A stretch of DNA of 64,000 nt, taken from contig JABTUZ010000001.1 of assembly GCA_015075105.1 (NCBI GenBank), positions 631,001-695,000 of the forward strand, written 5' to 3'. The DNA is from Leptospiraceae bacterium. GTDB lineage: Bacteria; Spirochaetota; Leptospiria; Leptospirales; Leptospiraceae. The position numbers and the translations under genes are program-made. Below, one piece after another: positions 17,616 through 26,906 of this stretch. Within the stretch, counting starts at the first letter, position 1. Each line of letters begins with the position of its first letter. The notes beneath the pieces are model-generated. The model was not told the DNA's origin, searched no databases, and saw only the letters and a list, made by a program, of their open reading frames with translations.

Positions 17616-18395
17616 CTATTCTTCTTTACTCGCAACTATAGGGTCAGTATTTTTTATGAGCATTGGTAGGTAATGCTCTGGATTTAAAACTACATTTAAA
17701 TATTTCACTTCAAAGTGAAGATGAGGGCCTGTAGAGTGACCAGTGTTTCCAGAAAAAGCAATAATTTGTCCTTTCTTAACCTTTTCTCCTTCCTTTACAA
17801 GTAAAGTAGAGTTATGAGCGTACATACTTTGTAAATTATTTATCTCGTGTTGAATGGTGACTAAATTTCCGTAGTTTCCTGCATTGACTCTGGAATAAAT
17901 AACTGTTCCGTCGGCAGCAGCTACAACTACAGATCCTTTTGAGCAGGCAATATCTAACCCACTGTGAAATATATTCCATCTCTTTCCGAGTTTCGACGTA
18001 ATTCCGTAAATTTTTGATGAACTGACAGGCCAGATAAACTCTCTAAAGTCAGACACTACTATTTCCCTGCCTTTTCCACTAGATAAAAGTGACTTTAAAT
18101 AGTCTTCACTATAAGGAAAAAATAGCTGCTGAAACTTGGGAAGAGAATCGGTTATTTTTATATCATTGATGAATTTTACCTCAATTTCTTCTGTTCCGAT
18201 CTCTTTTAAAAATTTTTCGGTGCTTTGTTTTATTTCATTGATGGAAGCCCATCTCCCATGCTTGTCTCTATAGGTTTGGATGAACTCATTGTCTATCATG
18301 ATTTCCTGTTTAGAACTATTTTTTCCAGAAAATGCAAGTAGATTCGCCAATATTAATAATGGCAAAAGTATGGCAGTTAATTTAATAATTTTCAT
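17616..18395 (-). CDS. M23-family (LytM) peptidoglycan peptidase, exported
   Basis: This 259-aa protein begins with a hydrophobic signal or anchor (residues ~5-23). The C-terminal M23 domain keeps all zinc ligands: His144 and Asp148 in FHSGLD and His225/His227 in GPHLHFE, with MYAH near 191-194. It probably cuts peptidoglycan cross-links, or activates an amidase, in the periplasm. It is the first gene of the minus-strand run 18395 to 12866. The upstream DNA has no strong promoter match. Confidence 0.93.
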   Translation of the reverse strand: MKIIKLTAILLPLLILANLLAFSGKNSSKQEIMIDNEFIQTYRDKHGRWASINEIKQSTEKFLKEIGTEEIEVKFINDIKITDSLPKFQQLFFPYSEDYLKSLLSSGKGREIVVSDFREFIWPVSSSKIYGITSKLGKRWNIFHSGLDIACSKGSVVVAAADGTVIYSRVNAGNYGNLVTIQHEINNLQSMYAHNSTLLVKEGEKVKKGQIIAFSGNTGHSTGPHLHFEVKYLNVVLNPEHYLPMLIKNTDPIVASKEE

Positions 18396-18717
18396 CGTAA
18401 TTTTAAGTAGTTTTCGCTTAGAATTTTTTAATGTAACATGGTTTGTGGATTATAGTGTTTTTGTCAAGGATTTTTTCGATTTTTAGTATTTTAATGTATT
18501 TCCCCATTTTATGGTATTTTTGCCCATTCATTGAGTTGCAAGAGCTGGCATCGCTTACAAATGGCGATTTCACTTAAGTAAATGAGCGTATATATTTCCA
18601 TAAAATTATTTACATGAGCCTTTAATTAAAAAAATATTTAATGATCAAAAAAAAAAGAAGACAAAATTTTTAAAGATAGCTAGAATAGATGAAAAAAAGA
18701 AAAATCCGAGGCTTTTT
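18396..18717. other. 322-bp intergenic region between divergent genes
   Basis: The region lies between the minus-strand M23 gene and the plus-strand gene at 18718, so it should hold promoters for both. It is AT-rich with no convincing -35/-10 pair or hairpin that I can see. A GTAACAT half-site at ~18434 resembles half of the palindrome at 7983-8005, but a single copy is not evidence. No coding frame stands out. Confidence 0.4.
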
Positions 18718-20001
18718 ATGAAAAGTAAGAGTATATGCAGTTTTTTGATAATCCTTTTCATTTCATTTTTTTCCATAAACCCGATAAGCTCTCAAGAAAA
18801 ATGGCAGGTAATTTTTGGTTCTGAAGAATTTACAGGACTTGTGAAAAAGAATCTTCCAGAAGACCTCCCCGAAAAAGTTTTAGTAAATAAAGACGGTGAT
18901 ATTTATATTACCTCAACCAACAGCTTAAATAATGGCGACCCAAAGCCGAATACATTAGGAACGTGGATTGCAAAATTTAACAAAACAGGGAAGTTTTTAT
19001 GGTGGAGAAGTCCTCACGAAAATTTTCAAGTATTTTCTCCATCTGTGGTAGCTTTAACCTCAGATGCTTCTATTGTTTCGGCAGGCAAATCTGCGTATGG
19101 CAGTTTAGGGTTAGATACTGACGGGATTGAGCTATTCAAATATGATAAAAACGGAAATAAAATTTTTCAAATATCAAGTGCATCCAAAGGTAAATTTTGT
19201 GATCGAGGATTATGCGCAAGATATAATGATATACCTTTATTTATGTTTGAAGGTGAAAATAAACATATTCAGGTAGTAACCTTACTTTCAGTTGAAGTGA
19301 AAGAACAAAAAGGTGATACGACCTATTTTAATTTAGTTCGAAAACCAGCTCTAATATCCTTTGATAGAAATGGGAAATACGTTTCTACAAAATTTCTCGA
19401 TTTACCAGAAAATCCAGGTGTAAATCAATTTGCTACTTCTGCTAATGGAGGATTTTATTTTTTTCAGCATCAAAAAGAATGAGGGGTTGAATTAGTAATA
19501 CGTTTTGATTCAAAAGCTAAAGAAACTCTAAGGAAAGAAGTTGCGATTGGCGGGAATCTTGTTGGAGCTTTGGCTGAGAAAAAAAATGGCGACATTATTT
19601 TATTTTTAACTTCCAGGGACTTAGATGAAAAAAATAATTCGAGTTTAATTCTTTTGAATTCAAAAGGTGAACAATACTTTGAAAAAAAATTTACTTTAAA
19701 ATGCTTTATAACTAAGATTTTTGAAACAAAAGATTCCGGATTTATAATCACATCGAGTTCTGAAATTGGTGAAAATTTTTTCTATATAGAAAAATTGGAT
19801 TCTAAAGGGAACTCGGTTTGGAAAAAAAACTATGGCAGTAAAAGATCCAATCTGGTTGATACTGCGCCGACAAGCGATGGTGGGGCAATTTTACTTTCAT
19901 ATACTAAAGATTTTGGAGCTTTGTATATTGATGCACTTATAGTCAAAGTAGATTCTAATGGAGAAAGTGGTCCAACTCCCAAAAGAATTCCCCCTAAGTA
20001 A
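18718..20001 (+). pseudogene. secreted beta-propeller-like protein gene with an in-frame TGA
   Basis: One frame runs 428 codons and is interrupted only by a TGA at 19480-19482. The first half (254 aa) starts with a clean signal peptide (SICSFLIILFISFFSINPIS) and cleavage near SSQ. Both halves contain repeats such as KFNKTGKFLWW, KYDKNGNKIF and KLDSKGNSVWKKNYG, which are spaced blades of a propeller-like fold. The second half resumes immediately after the stop with GVELVIRFDSKAKE. A single nonsense change or sequencing error explains the break. It may be under relaxed selection next to the repeat unit that follows. Confidence 0.75.
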
Positions 20002-20052
20002 AAAATTGATGCAATTTCAATTCGAACAACGGATACTTGCAGATTTTTTCTT

Positions 20053-20544
20053 TCAATGATTTTTTGTGTTTTTCTTTATAGGGGTTCTTTTCTTTTCGTC
20101 GGGCTTGTGTCGTTTTAGTCTATTGTAGCGGGTCGTTTTCTCTTGAGGTAAGCTCCCCGCAATCGTATCACCAGGTGGGAACTCCATTCTCGAAGAATCT
20201 GCTGAGGATTTATGTCCATTCGGCAAGGTCAAGCACCAATAAAAGAGTAAAAGAATCTGGTCTTCGTAGTACCAAGCCAATCCGCAAGAATCCCAAGCTC
20301 AATCCAATCCTCGTTATTTGGTAAAATTCTTCTTCTGCAAATTTTGTCCGAACTTCTTGGTAGCCTTTTCAACCCTCTCCATCTTCTCAAAGTCCCCAAA
20401 GAATCACGTTTCTGTATCTGTTCAGCAATGAGTGCAAATATTTTCATCTCGAAAACCAGTTGTTCTTCTATTGAACTCAACCATATATTTTGCTGGAACA
20501 AAAGCAAGCTCGATTAACGTTTCTGCATATTTTTGTGGGTTCAT
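20053..20544 (-). pseudogene. DUF1564-like gene remnant, copy B
   Basis: Read on the minus strand from the ATG at 20544, the frame encodes MNPQKYAETLIELAF and KYMVEFNRRTTGF before shifting. A second frame has KIFALIAEQIQKRDSLGTL and NNEDWIELGILADWLGTT, and a last frame ends in KPDEKKRTP-like basic residues. At least two frameshifts are needed to join them. The parts resemble DUF1564, a Leptospira-associated family of unknown function. It is better preserved than copy A at 12325-12822 and lies in inverse orientation to it. Confidence 0.7.
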
Positions 20545-20990
20545 ATTCTTCTTTTTAGCAAATTTTTCTGCTCTCATTTATAAGGTAAAAAAGTTTGCTT
20601 TAGAAAAAAAATTTTATCGTTTTTTTAGAATTTTTTCTTCAGTTTTACGTAAAAAGTCCTAAATCTGTATTGAATGCGTATTTTTTTTTAATCCCCAAAA
20701 AAGTGGAGTTCCCACATTTTCACACGAAAAGTGCAAAAACTGCACTAAAAGCGAAATTTCAAAAACTCTACAAAAGCTCAAAACCTCTATCTACAAGATA
20801 AATGTAATTAAAAAAAATCCTAGCTCCTCTATTTCAGTCCTCGGATTTCAGTCTTCAGTCCTCCGATTTGGAGCTCCCACATTTTTGCATAAAAGGTTCC
20901 AAATTGGTATAAAACATGCACTTTACTGAAAAGAGTGGTGATCCCACATTTTAGCACGAAAAGTTCTCTATTGGTATAAAACGTGAATAT
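20545..20990 (-). repeat. dispersed TGTGGGAACTCC-type repeat, copy B
   Basis: On the minus strand this block holds three units with AAAATGTGGGA followed by a CTCCA-like run, around 20700-20720, 20870-20885 and 20935-20955. Bases 20902-20966 match 12071-12136 inverted with a few differences. Compared with copy A it carries about 120 extra bases near 20760-20870, including near-duplicated runs of TTTCAGTC. It leads directly into the pseudogene at 20544, as in copy A. Confidence 0.8.
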
Positions 20991-20994
20991 CTTC

Positions 20995-22395
20995 TTAAAG
21001 AAAAACTTCAACACCTAAGAAAAGAGAAAAAACACTGACAGTTTTTGAGTGAGAATAACCTGGAGCTTGTACATTGTCTTTGGAATATACAGAGTTTGCA
21101 ATTGCCCAATCTGAACTTTTGGCTCCGGTCATTTTTTTGGGGAAAGCGTATTCTAATGCAAAATTAAATCTAAATGTCTCTGATCCAAGTCCAAGCCCTG
21201 TTGATAAATGGTGCTCGGTTGTGGTTCCAATCATAGGGTTGATTCCGTAAGGACTTAGAGGAGTTTTTCCATAATTGTAGCCCAATCTGAAAAAGTAAGA
21301 TTTCTTGAATTCGTATTCCATTCCAAGTGCAAATACTGTTTGGTCTTTCCAGTTGATATTGAATTGAATAATATTGGTATCTACACCTAGGGGAGTTGGA
21401 ATCAAAGGTCTTTCCAGAATAAATTTATTTGCACCAAACCCTTGCGACCATTGAATATATCTGATATCAAATGCAAATAAAAAATCTCCGGTTTTGTGTG
21501 AAATCCCGATTATATGTCTTGGCGGAAGAGACATTAGTTTTGATATATCTGTATATTGAACAGGGAAATTTCTATCAGAAGTATAGACTTCCATTCTTCC
21601 ATCGAGGTGAGAAACATGACCTGAAATATAGGCGTAAGCTATCTTCGTATCAGGGGTGAGTTTGTAAGTTGTGCCGAATTTTCCTCCAAGCGAGTAAGAG
21701 ATATTGCTTTGGTATCTAAATGTCCCGGGAAGTTCTATTGTATCCGTAGTATCAGTAAAAATTCTCTGAAACATCATTCTAGACACAATAAAGTCAATCC
21801 CACCTCCGATGGATAATTTTCCGAAATTCACGCCTATCGCTGGAGTGATTTTATTTGTAATGAATTTGAATGTAAGACTTTGGTGAATTTGTTTTTGTCT
21901 TCCTAAGATAGGGTCATTTGTTCCAAGAGTTTCGTTTAGAGTTTGACCATTTAAACTATTTTTGAGAATATCTCTGAACACTCCTCCACCTCCGGCTTGA
22001 GTGTAAAATGCAATTCCAAGTCCTATATTTCCTGTTATGGGAGAGATGTATCCTATGTAGGGAAGAGGGGCGATCGGGTGGGACTCGATTCGATTGGAAA
22101 AAGAAAAATCTGGATTAGGTGAATTTAATTTATCTTCATATCTTAGATTGGCAAAATGAAATGCAGAGCCTGCTTCAAATTTTTTAGATTTTAAATCGCC
22201 AAGGTGAGATGGATTGGATTCTAAATCCATTACACTTCCACCGACTGCAAGATTTGCACCACCCATTCCTGCTTGTTTGGCTCCAAAACTAGTTTGGAAT
22301 AAGCCATTGAAAGAAAATATTTCATTTACAGATAGAAACCATAAGGACAAAAAAAATACCGAATAGATAGTGATTTTACGGAAAAGTAATAGCAT
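20995..22395 (-). CDS. FadL/OmpP1/TodX-family outer membrane transporter
   Basis: This 466-aa protein has a signal sequence (residues ~8-29). The mature start FNGLFQTSFGAKQAGMGGAN is followed by DLESNPSHLG, the typical FadL N-terminal hatch region. The rest is beta-strand rich and ends in an aromatic-rich VFSLFLGVEVFL strand typical of outer membrane barrels. FadL proteins bring long-chain fatty acids or aromatic and aliphatic hydrocarbons across the outer membrane. The gene stands alone; the repeat block begins 5 bases after its stop. Confidence 0.9.
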   Translation of the reverse strand: MLLLFRKITIYSVFFLSLWFLSVNEIFSFNGLFQTSFGAKQAGMGGANLAVGGSVMDLESNPSHLGDLKSKKFEAGSAFHFANLRYEDKLNSPNPDFSFSNRIESHPIAPLPYIGYISPITGNIGLGIAFYTQAGGGGVFRDILKNSLNGQTLNETLGTNDPILGRQKQIHQSLTFKFITNKITPAIGVNFGKLSIGGGIDFIVSRMMFQRIFTDTTDTIELPGTFRYQSNISYSLGGKFGTTYKLTPDTKIAYAYISGHVSHLDGRMEVYTSDRNFPVQYTDISKLMSLPPRHIIGISHKTGDFLFAFDIRYIQWSQGFGANKFILERPLIPTPLGVDTNIIQFNINWKDQTVFALGMEYEFKKSYFFRLGYNYGKTPLSPYGINPMIGTTTEHHLSTGLGLGSETFRFNFALEYAFPKKMTGAKSSDWAIANSVYSKDNVQAPGYSHSKTVSVFSLFLGVEVFL

Positions 22396-22664
22396 AATTC
22401 AGGATTTTGAGACTCATTATCATAGGCAATGAAAAAATATAGAATGGACTGATTTTTTTTAAGATATAAGATTTGAATATTGGGAAATCGAATTTTTCTG
22501 GAATTTTGCTTAAAAATAACCCTGCATTTAATGAAATTGCAAGAAAGTTAGAAATTTTTTATGAGTTTTCAAAAAAAATTGATTCCGGTTGAAAAAAAAT
22601 TTTGCATATATTGTTATAGAAATAGGAAATGAAAAAAAATTGGAATCAAAATGAGAGGAAAAAA

Positions 22665-23846
22665 ATGAAAGAGTTAAGGATTGGTTTTTTATTAGGTTTA
22701 CTTGCAACAGTATTTTTATTTTCAGTTTGCAAAAAGCCAAATGACGGGATGAATACTTCTACGGATAAAAAGGACAATGTTCTTTCTGCAGTAGTAGTGT
22801 TTAGTATTGGGGAATCTAAAATTCTGCACGCAGATTCAACCGAAGAAAAGGCAAATTTGGGTTCAACCTTAAGACCCGGTGATAAAGTTTTGACCGGAGA
22901 TAAGGCAAAAGTAGATATCCAGATCGGAGACGGATCGGTTGTTAGACTTGCGGCAAAGACTACGATGGATTTTAACAAATTGATGTTAAATGATAATGGA
23001 ACTGCGGACACTCAGATGGCTTTAGTGTCAGGAAAAGTCTTTGCAAAGGTGCAGAAAGCTCAAAAGAATGATAATTTTAGTGTAGTTACTCCAACCGCAA
23101 TCGCTGGTGTGAGAGGAACTTCTTTTATTATGGAAAATGGTAAAGACAATAAAGCAACTGTAAAAGTGATAGACGGCTCTGTGGCTCTTGCTCCAAGAGT
23201 GCCTGCTTTAGACAACTTACCTTCTTATGAAATAGACAAAAATGCAGAATTGAAAAAATTGAGAGATCAACTTTCTGAAAAAGAAGTGGTAATAGAAAAA
23301 GACCAATCTTCTTCTATCCAATCTGACAATAAGTCTCTTGGGAAGAAGTTAGACGATAACTCTATTTCTACAACTATAAGCACAGTTGAAAAAACAAATC
23401 TGAAAGTTGTAAAATCAGATGCTACAAAAAGTGAGGAGATGGAATTAAAGACTGTAGTAACAGTTGATCCTAAACTTGCCAATCAAATGGTTAAATTGAA
23501 CGAAGAGTCCGGAAGTAAATTGGATGAAACGAAAGCTGCTCAAAATGAGCAAGAAAGGAGAAAAATTGAAGAGGAACTTAGTCGTCGTCAAGAGAGCGAG
23601 AAAAAGAAATTTACCGATTCAATCATTCAAACTCCTAAAAAATTTGAAACAAAGAAAGACATAGTGAGATACTATGAAAGAATTGAGAAAATTGTATTGG
23701 AAGATGGAAAGACCGAAATCATCGGTGCGATTATCAACCAAGAAGGGAACGTAATGTATGTTCACACAGAAAATGGTATCAAGCAGGTAAATCAAAACGA
23801 TGTGAAAGAAGTTATTTACGACTTACAAAACAAAACAAAATTGTAA
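22665..23846 (+). CDS. FecR-domain lipoprotein
   Basis: I place the start at ATG 22665, after GAGAGGAAAAAA, because MKELRIGFLLGLLATVFLFSVC then gives a lipoprotein signal with the modified Cys at residue 22. An upstream in-frame ATG at 22629 would add 12 polar residues and spoil the signal. A FecR domain spans ~50-180, with GDKVLTGDKAKVDIQI, GSVVRLAAKT and TAIAGVRGTSF. A long charged, coiled-coil-prone region (225-350) follows. FecR-domain lipoproteins in spirochaetes are envelope proteins of uncertain function. A strong terminator follows at 23867. Confidence 0.88.
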   Translation: MKELRIGFLLGLLATVFLFSVCKKPNDGMNTSTDKKDNVLSAVVVFSIGESKILHADSTEEKANLGSTLRPGDKVLTGDKAKVDIQIGDGSVVRLAAKTTMDFNKLMLNDNGTADTQMALVSGKVFAKVQKAQKNDNFSVVTPTAIAGVRGTSFIMENGKDNKATVKVIDGSVALAPRVPALDNLPSYEIDKNAELKKLRDQLSEKEVVIEKDQSSSIQSDNKSLGKKLDDNSISTTISTVEKTNLKVVKSDATKSEEMELKTVVTVDPKLANQMVKLNEESGSKLDETKAAQNEQERRKIEEELSRRQESEKKKFTDSIIQTPKKFETKKDIVRYYERIEKIVLEDGKTEIIGAIINQEGNVMYVHTENGIKQVNQNDVKEVIYDLQNKTKL

Positions 23847-23865
23847 TCTGTAACCTTTTTTGAAT

Positions 23866-23898
23866 ACCCGGTTTTTTTTAAAGAAGCCGGGTTTTTTT
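23866..23898 (+). terminator. rho-independent terminator of the FecR lipoprotein gene
   Basis: The stem CCCGG (23867-23871) pairs with CCGGG (23887-23891), supported by flanking T/A pairs, and is followed by seven T's. It lies 20 bases after the stop of the FecR-domain gene. Confidence 0.9.
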
Positions 23899-24013
23899 AT
23901 GTACAACACTTCCTGCAAAAGCCATAGAATAGAATTTTAAAGTATGAAAATTTTTACTCTAAAATTGTTTTTAATTGCAACTTTATATTAGTTTTATTCT
24001 CATACCTTATAAT

Positions 24014-24811
24014 ATGTTTTTAGAAGATTCCTATAGCACTCCGGTAGATACACCCACTGATTGGCAAGACTATTTATTTTTACGCTCCAGATGGTGGTTG
24101 TATTCTCGTTTTGTAAAAGTTGTGTTTGCATGTAGAAAATTAATCGATCAAGATCAATTCAATAATGAAAACTGGGCAAAGACTTCTCGTGATATTCTTA
24201 GTGCTGTAGAAGCCGTAGGGGGTAGGCTAAATGTAACAGGAATTGACAATCTGAGAAAAGCCGAGGGACCTTTGGTGATTGTAGCTAATCATATTAGTGC
24301 ACTTGAAACTTTTATCCTTCCTAGTATTGTAACTCCAATTAAGCCGGTAACTTTTGTGGTAAAAGAAAAATTGATGCGAGGAATTTTTTTTGGGAAAGTT
24401 ATGAAGTCTAGAGATCCGGTAGTAGTGGGTAGAAAAAACGCTAGAGAGGACATGGAAGTAGTAATGCGAGAAGGAACAAGAATTTTAACTGAAGGCAAAT
24501 CTATTATTTTATTTCCTGAAGGGACAAGACAAAAAGAATTTCTTCCTGAAAATTTTAATACTCTGGGTGTTAAGTTAGCAAAAAGGGCAGGAGTTGGAAT
24601 TATTCCTATTGCATTGAAAACTGATTTTTGGAGTAACGGCAGATTCCTAAAAGGTTTTGGACCGTTGAATAGAAAATTGCCTATTCATATCGAGATAGGT
24701 GAATCTTTAAAGATTGATAAAAATGAAAAGGAAGTGCAGAATCAAATCTTGAATTTTATAGATTCACGATTTTCCAAATGGAAAAAAGAAGAAATTAAAG
24801 GGAATGGATAA
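24014..24811 (+). CDS. 1-acyl-glycerol-3-phosphate acyltransferase-like protein
   Basis: This 265-aa PlsC-family protein is expected to acylate lysophospholipid or a related alcohol at the membrane. The catalytic motif is NHISALE, which has His-X4-Glu instead of the usual His-X4-Asp. The second motif is FPEGTRQ. I prefer ATG 24014 over the TTG at 23975, because the TTG extension reads through a poor leader. No clear ribosome binding site precedes either. The gene converges on the alpha/beta hydrolase gene and overlaps its 3' end by 17 bases. Confidence 0.85.
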   Translation: MFLEDSYSTPVDTPTDWQDYLFLRSRWWLYSRFVKVVFACRKLIDQDQFNNENWAKTSRDILSAVEAVGGRLNVTGIDNLRKAEGPLVIVANHISALETFILPSIVTPIKPVTFVVKEKLMRGIFFGKVMKSRDPVVVGRKNAREDMEVVMREGTRILTEGKSIILFPEGTRQKEFLPENFNTLGVKLAKRAGVGIIPIALKTDFWSNGRFLKGFGPLNRKLPIHIEIGESLKIDKNEKEVQNQILNFIDSRFSKWKKEEIKGNG

Positions 24812-25796
24812 AATTCAGAATTTTTCTATCTCTGGATGAATTTTCTGAAAGTACAATTTCAGAGTGGTTGCAATCTTCGAGGGTATAGGCTTTGCATTTT
24901 CTGATTTTTTTTACCATTGATTCCATAGAGGCTAAAGGCAAAACATCATCTCCTTTTTTTAGGTTGAATTTCCCTGCTCTTAAAATTAGAACGGGGCATT
25001 TGATTTTTTCATAAGGAATTTGATTCATTTCTTTTAGCTTTTGTATAAATCGACGAGGGTCGTGTAAGAAATTTTTAATTATCATAGAAGGTTTTAAAGA
25101 TCCTGCCATTGAATTTAATTCTGATTCTATATTTTCCGGTCTGAGGTTATTTCTTACCCCCCCACCTTTTCTTGCATCTAATTCATAGCTAAATACATCG
25201 TCCATTGTAGGGTTCCATTTTTTGAGTAACCCAATAGATTTAATTTGTTCTATATAATCTTTCGTAGAAGAAAATTTTTGCCCGAGTCTCGAAAGAGACG
25301 GACGAATTGCAGAGAGAGCTTTAATTTTTTGCCATACATTCAGAATTCCACCTCCATCTAAAAGTATCAGCCCTTTAAAATATTCCGGGTGTTTTGCTAC
25401 TGTGTGAATGGAGATGAAACAACCGAGGCTGTGACCTATGAGTACGATATTTCTTAAATTTAGTTTATCTATAATTGCAATTATATCTTTTACATGAGTA
25501 TCAATCCCATAGGGCCCGTAAGGTCTGTCGGATCTCCCTCTTCCTCTTAGATCAGGAGCATAGATGTGCATTTTATTTTTGTGAAGAAAATCTGCAATCA
25601 ATTGAAACGATTTGTGGTTGGCTGTAATTCCATGGATGCAAAATACGGTGTCTTTCGATCCAGGCCATTCTCCAAGGTGGATATTAATTTCATTGACTTC
25701 TATATCGGTTTGTCTATAATCTGGTTGAATTAGGTCTTTTACTTTTTTAAAAGATTTGTAATAGAATTTTAGAATTTGGTTTAGATACTTTTTCAT
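24795..25796 (-). CDS. alpha/beta-fold hydrolase
   Basis: This 333-aa protein has the oxyanion segment FCIHGITANHKSF near residue 55. The nucleophile elbow is VLIGHSLGC with Ser123. An acid in the VLILRAGKFN region and a late His in DCNHSEIV complete the triad. Residues ~140-240 form an insert or cap. The substrate is unknown. It is 21 bases from hisC on the same strand and may be transcribed with leuA-hisC, although no metabolic link is evident. Confidence 0.9.
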   Translation of the reverse strand: MKKYLNQILKFYYKSFKKVKDLIQPDYRQTDIEVNEINIHLGEWPGSKDTVFCIHGITANHKSFQLIADFLHKNKMHIYAPDLRGRGRSDRPYGPYGIDTHVKDIIAIIDKLNLRNIVLIGHSLGCFISIHTVAKHPEYFKGLILLDGGGILNVWQKIKALSAIRPSLSRLGQKFSSTKDYIEQIKSIGLLKKWNPTMDDVFSYELDARKGGGVRNNLRPENIESELNSMAGSLKPSMIIKNFLHDPRRFIQKLKEMNQIPYEKIKCPVLILRAGKFNLKKGDDVLPLASMESMVKKIRKCKAYTLEDCNHSEIVLSENSSRDRKILNFIHSL

Positions 25797-25817
25797 TATA
25801 ATAAGTATCGTCAGTTT

Positions 25818-26906
25818 TTAATTTTTGGTAAAAGAGTTTGTGATAAGGCTACTTATTGTATTCGTAACCATTTTATTTTCGCGTTCTGTTCCTATCGTGA
25901 TACGGATATAGTCTTTTGAAATTCCATCAGAAAAGTATCTGATTAAGATACCACTTTTTGTCAAACTGTCAAAGATTTCTTTTGCGGAGAGACCTTTTGG
26001 AGGTTTTGCGAATAGAAAGTTTGTATCACTTTTTGGAATTTCAAAACCAAGCTCGATGAGTTTGGCTCTCACTTTTTCTCTTTCTATAATAACTTTTTTT
26101 CTGTTTTGTAAAAAGTATTTTTGATCAATTTGGGCAGCGAGGGCAATGTACTGCTCGAGCATCCCTACATTATAAGAGTCTTTGAGTTTTTCTAATAAAC
26201 GTATTGAGTTTTCGTTCCCCGCAAGGTAGCCGACTCGAATTCCAGTAAGAGAATAGGACTTTGAGTACGTTCTAGATACGATTAGATTTTCGTGATTGTT
26301 AATTTCTGAAATTAAGCTAGAACCGAATGGAGAAAAATCAATGTAGGCTTCGTCTGAAAGCACAACCCCTGAAAAATTTTTTATAAGGTTGATTAGCTTT
26401 TCTTTTTCTTCCAGAATTCCTGTAGGTGCATTCGGGTGAGCAAAAGTCAAAAGCTCTCCCTTGGATTTTTGGAGGTTTAGAAAATCAAAGTGCAGGTTTT
26501 GTAAGAGTGGAATTTTTTTTATATTTACACTATTCATCTGAATATCAGCTAAGACGGGGTATAAAGAATAGGTCGGGTAGGGCATCACTACAGTAGAGTT
26601 TTTTCCGAGGACTCCCTTAAAAAGTAAAGCCAAGCCTTCGTCGGAGCCATTGGTAACTAAGATTTGGGATTCTTGTAATTTGTAATGGCGTGCTATTTCT
26701 TTTCGTAAGTCTTTTGAATTTGGATTTGGGTATCTTTTTAGAAGTTGATTTTTTATTATTCTGTCTATTTCTTTTCTAATTGTCGGTGAAGGTGGATAGG
26801 GATTTTCATTTGTATTGAGTTTAATAATCTTATCTTCCGGGTTAGGCTGAATTCCCGGGGTGTAGGCTTTTAATTTATAAAGTTCTTTTCTAAAATATTT
26901 TCTCAA
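25818..26906 (-). CDS. hisC: histidinol-phosphate aminotransferase
   Basis: This 362-aa fold-type I PLP enzyme catalyses a late step of histidine biosynthesis and can also act on aromatic amino acids. It shows the family N-terminus IKLNTNENPYPPSP, the substrate region RYPNPNS, the DEAYIDF segment that contacts the cofactor, and the Schiff-base lysine in RTYSKSYSLTGIRVGY. It overlaps the end of leuA by 4 bases, so the two are coupled. Length is typical. Confidence 0.94.
   Translation of the reverse strand: MRKYFRKELYKLKAYTPGIQPNPEDKIIKLNTNENPYPPSPTIRKEIDRIIKNQLLKRYPNPNSKDLRKEIARHYKLQESQILVTNGSDEGLALLFKGVLGKNSTVVMPYPTYSLYPVLADIQMNSVNIKKIPLLQNLHFDFLNLQKSKGELLTFAHPNAPTGILEEKEKLINLIKNFSGVVLSDEAYIDFSPFGSSLISEINNHENLIVSRTYSKSYSLTGIRVGYLAGNENSIRLLEKLKDSYNVGMLEQYIALAAQIDQKYFLQNRKKVIIEREKVRAKLIELGFEIPKSDTNFLFAKPPKGLSAKEIFDSLTKSGILIRYFSDGISKDYIRITIGTERENKMVTNTISSLITNSFTKN

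Noticed and set aside
18430-18440. Second TetR operator before the M23 gene (GTAACAT) and at 29337 before the CAP gene (TGTTACAT)
   Set aside because: Only half-sites are present, and such 7-8 base matches are expected by chance in AT-rich DNA.
19480-19482. Selenocysteine codon at the in-frame TGA
   Set aside because: No strong hairpin follows within the expected distance and there is no redox motif around the position, so a nonsense change is simpler.
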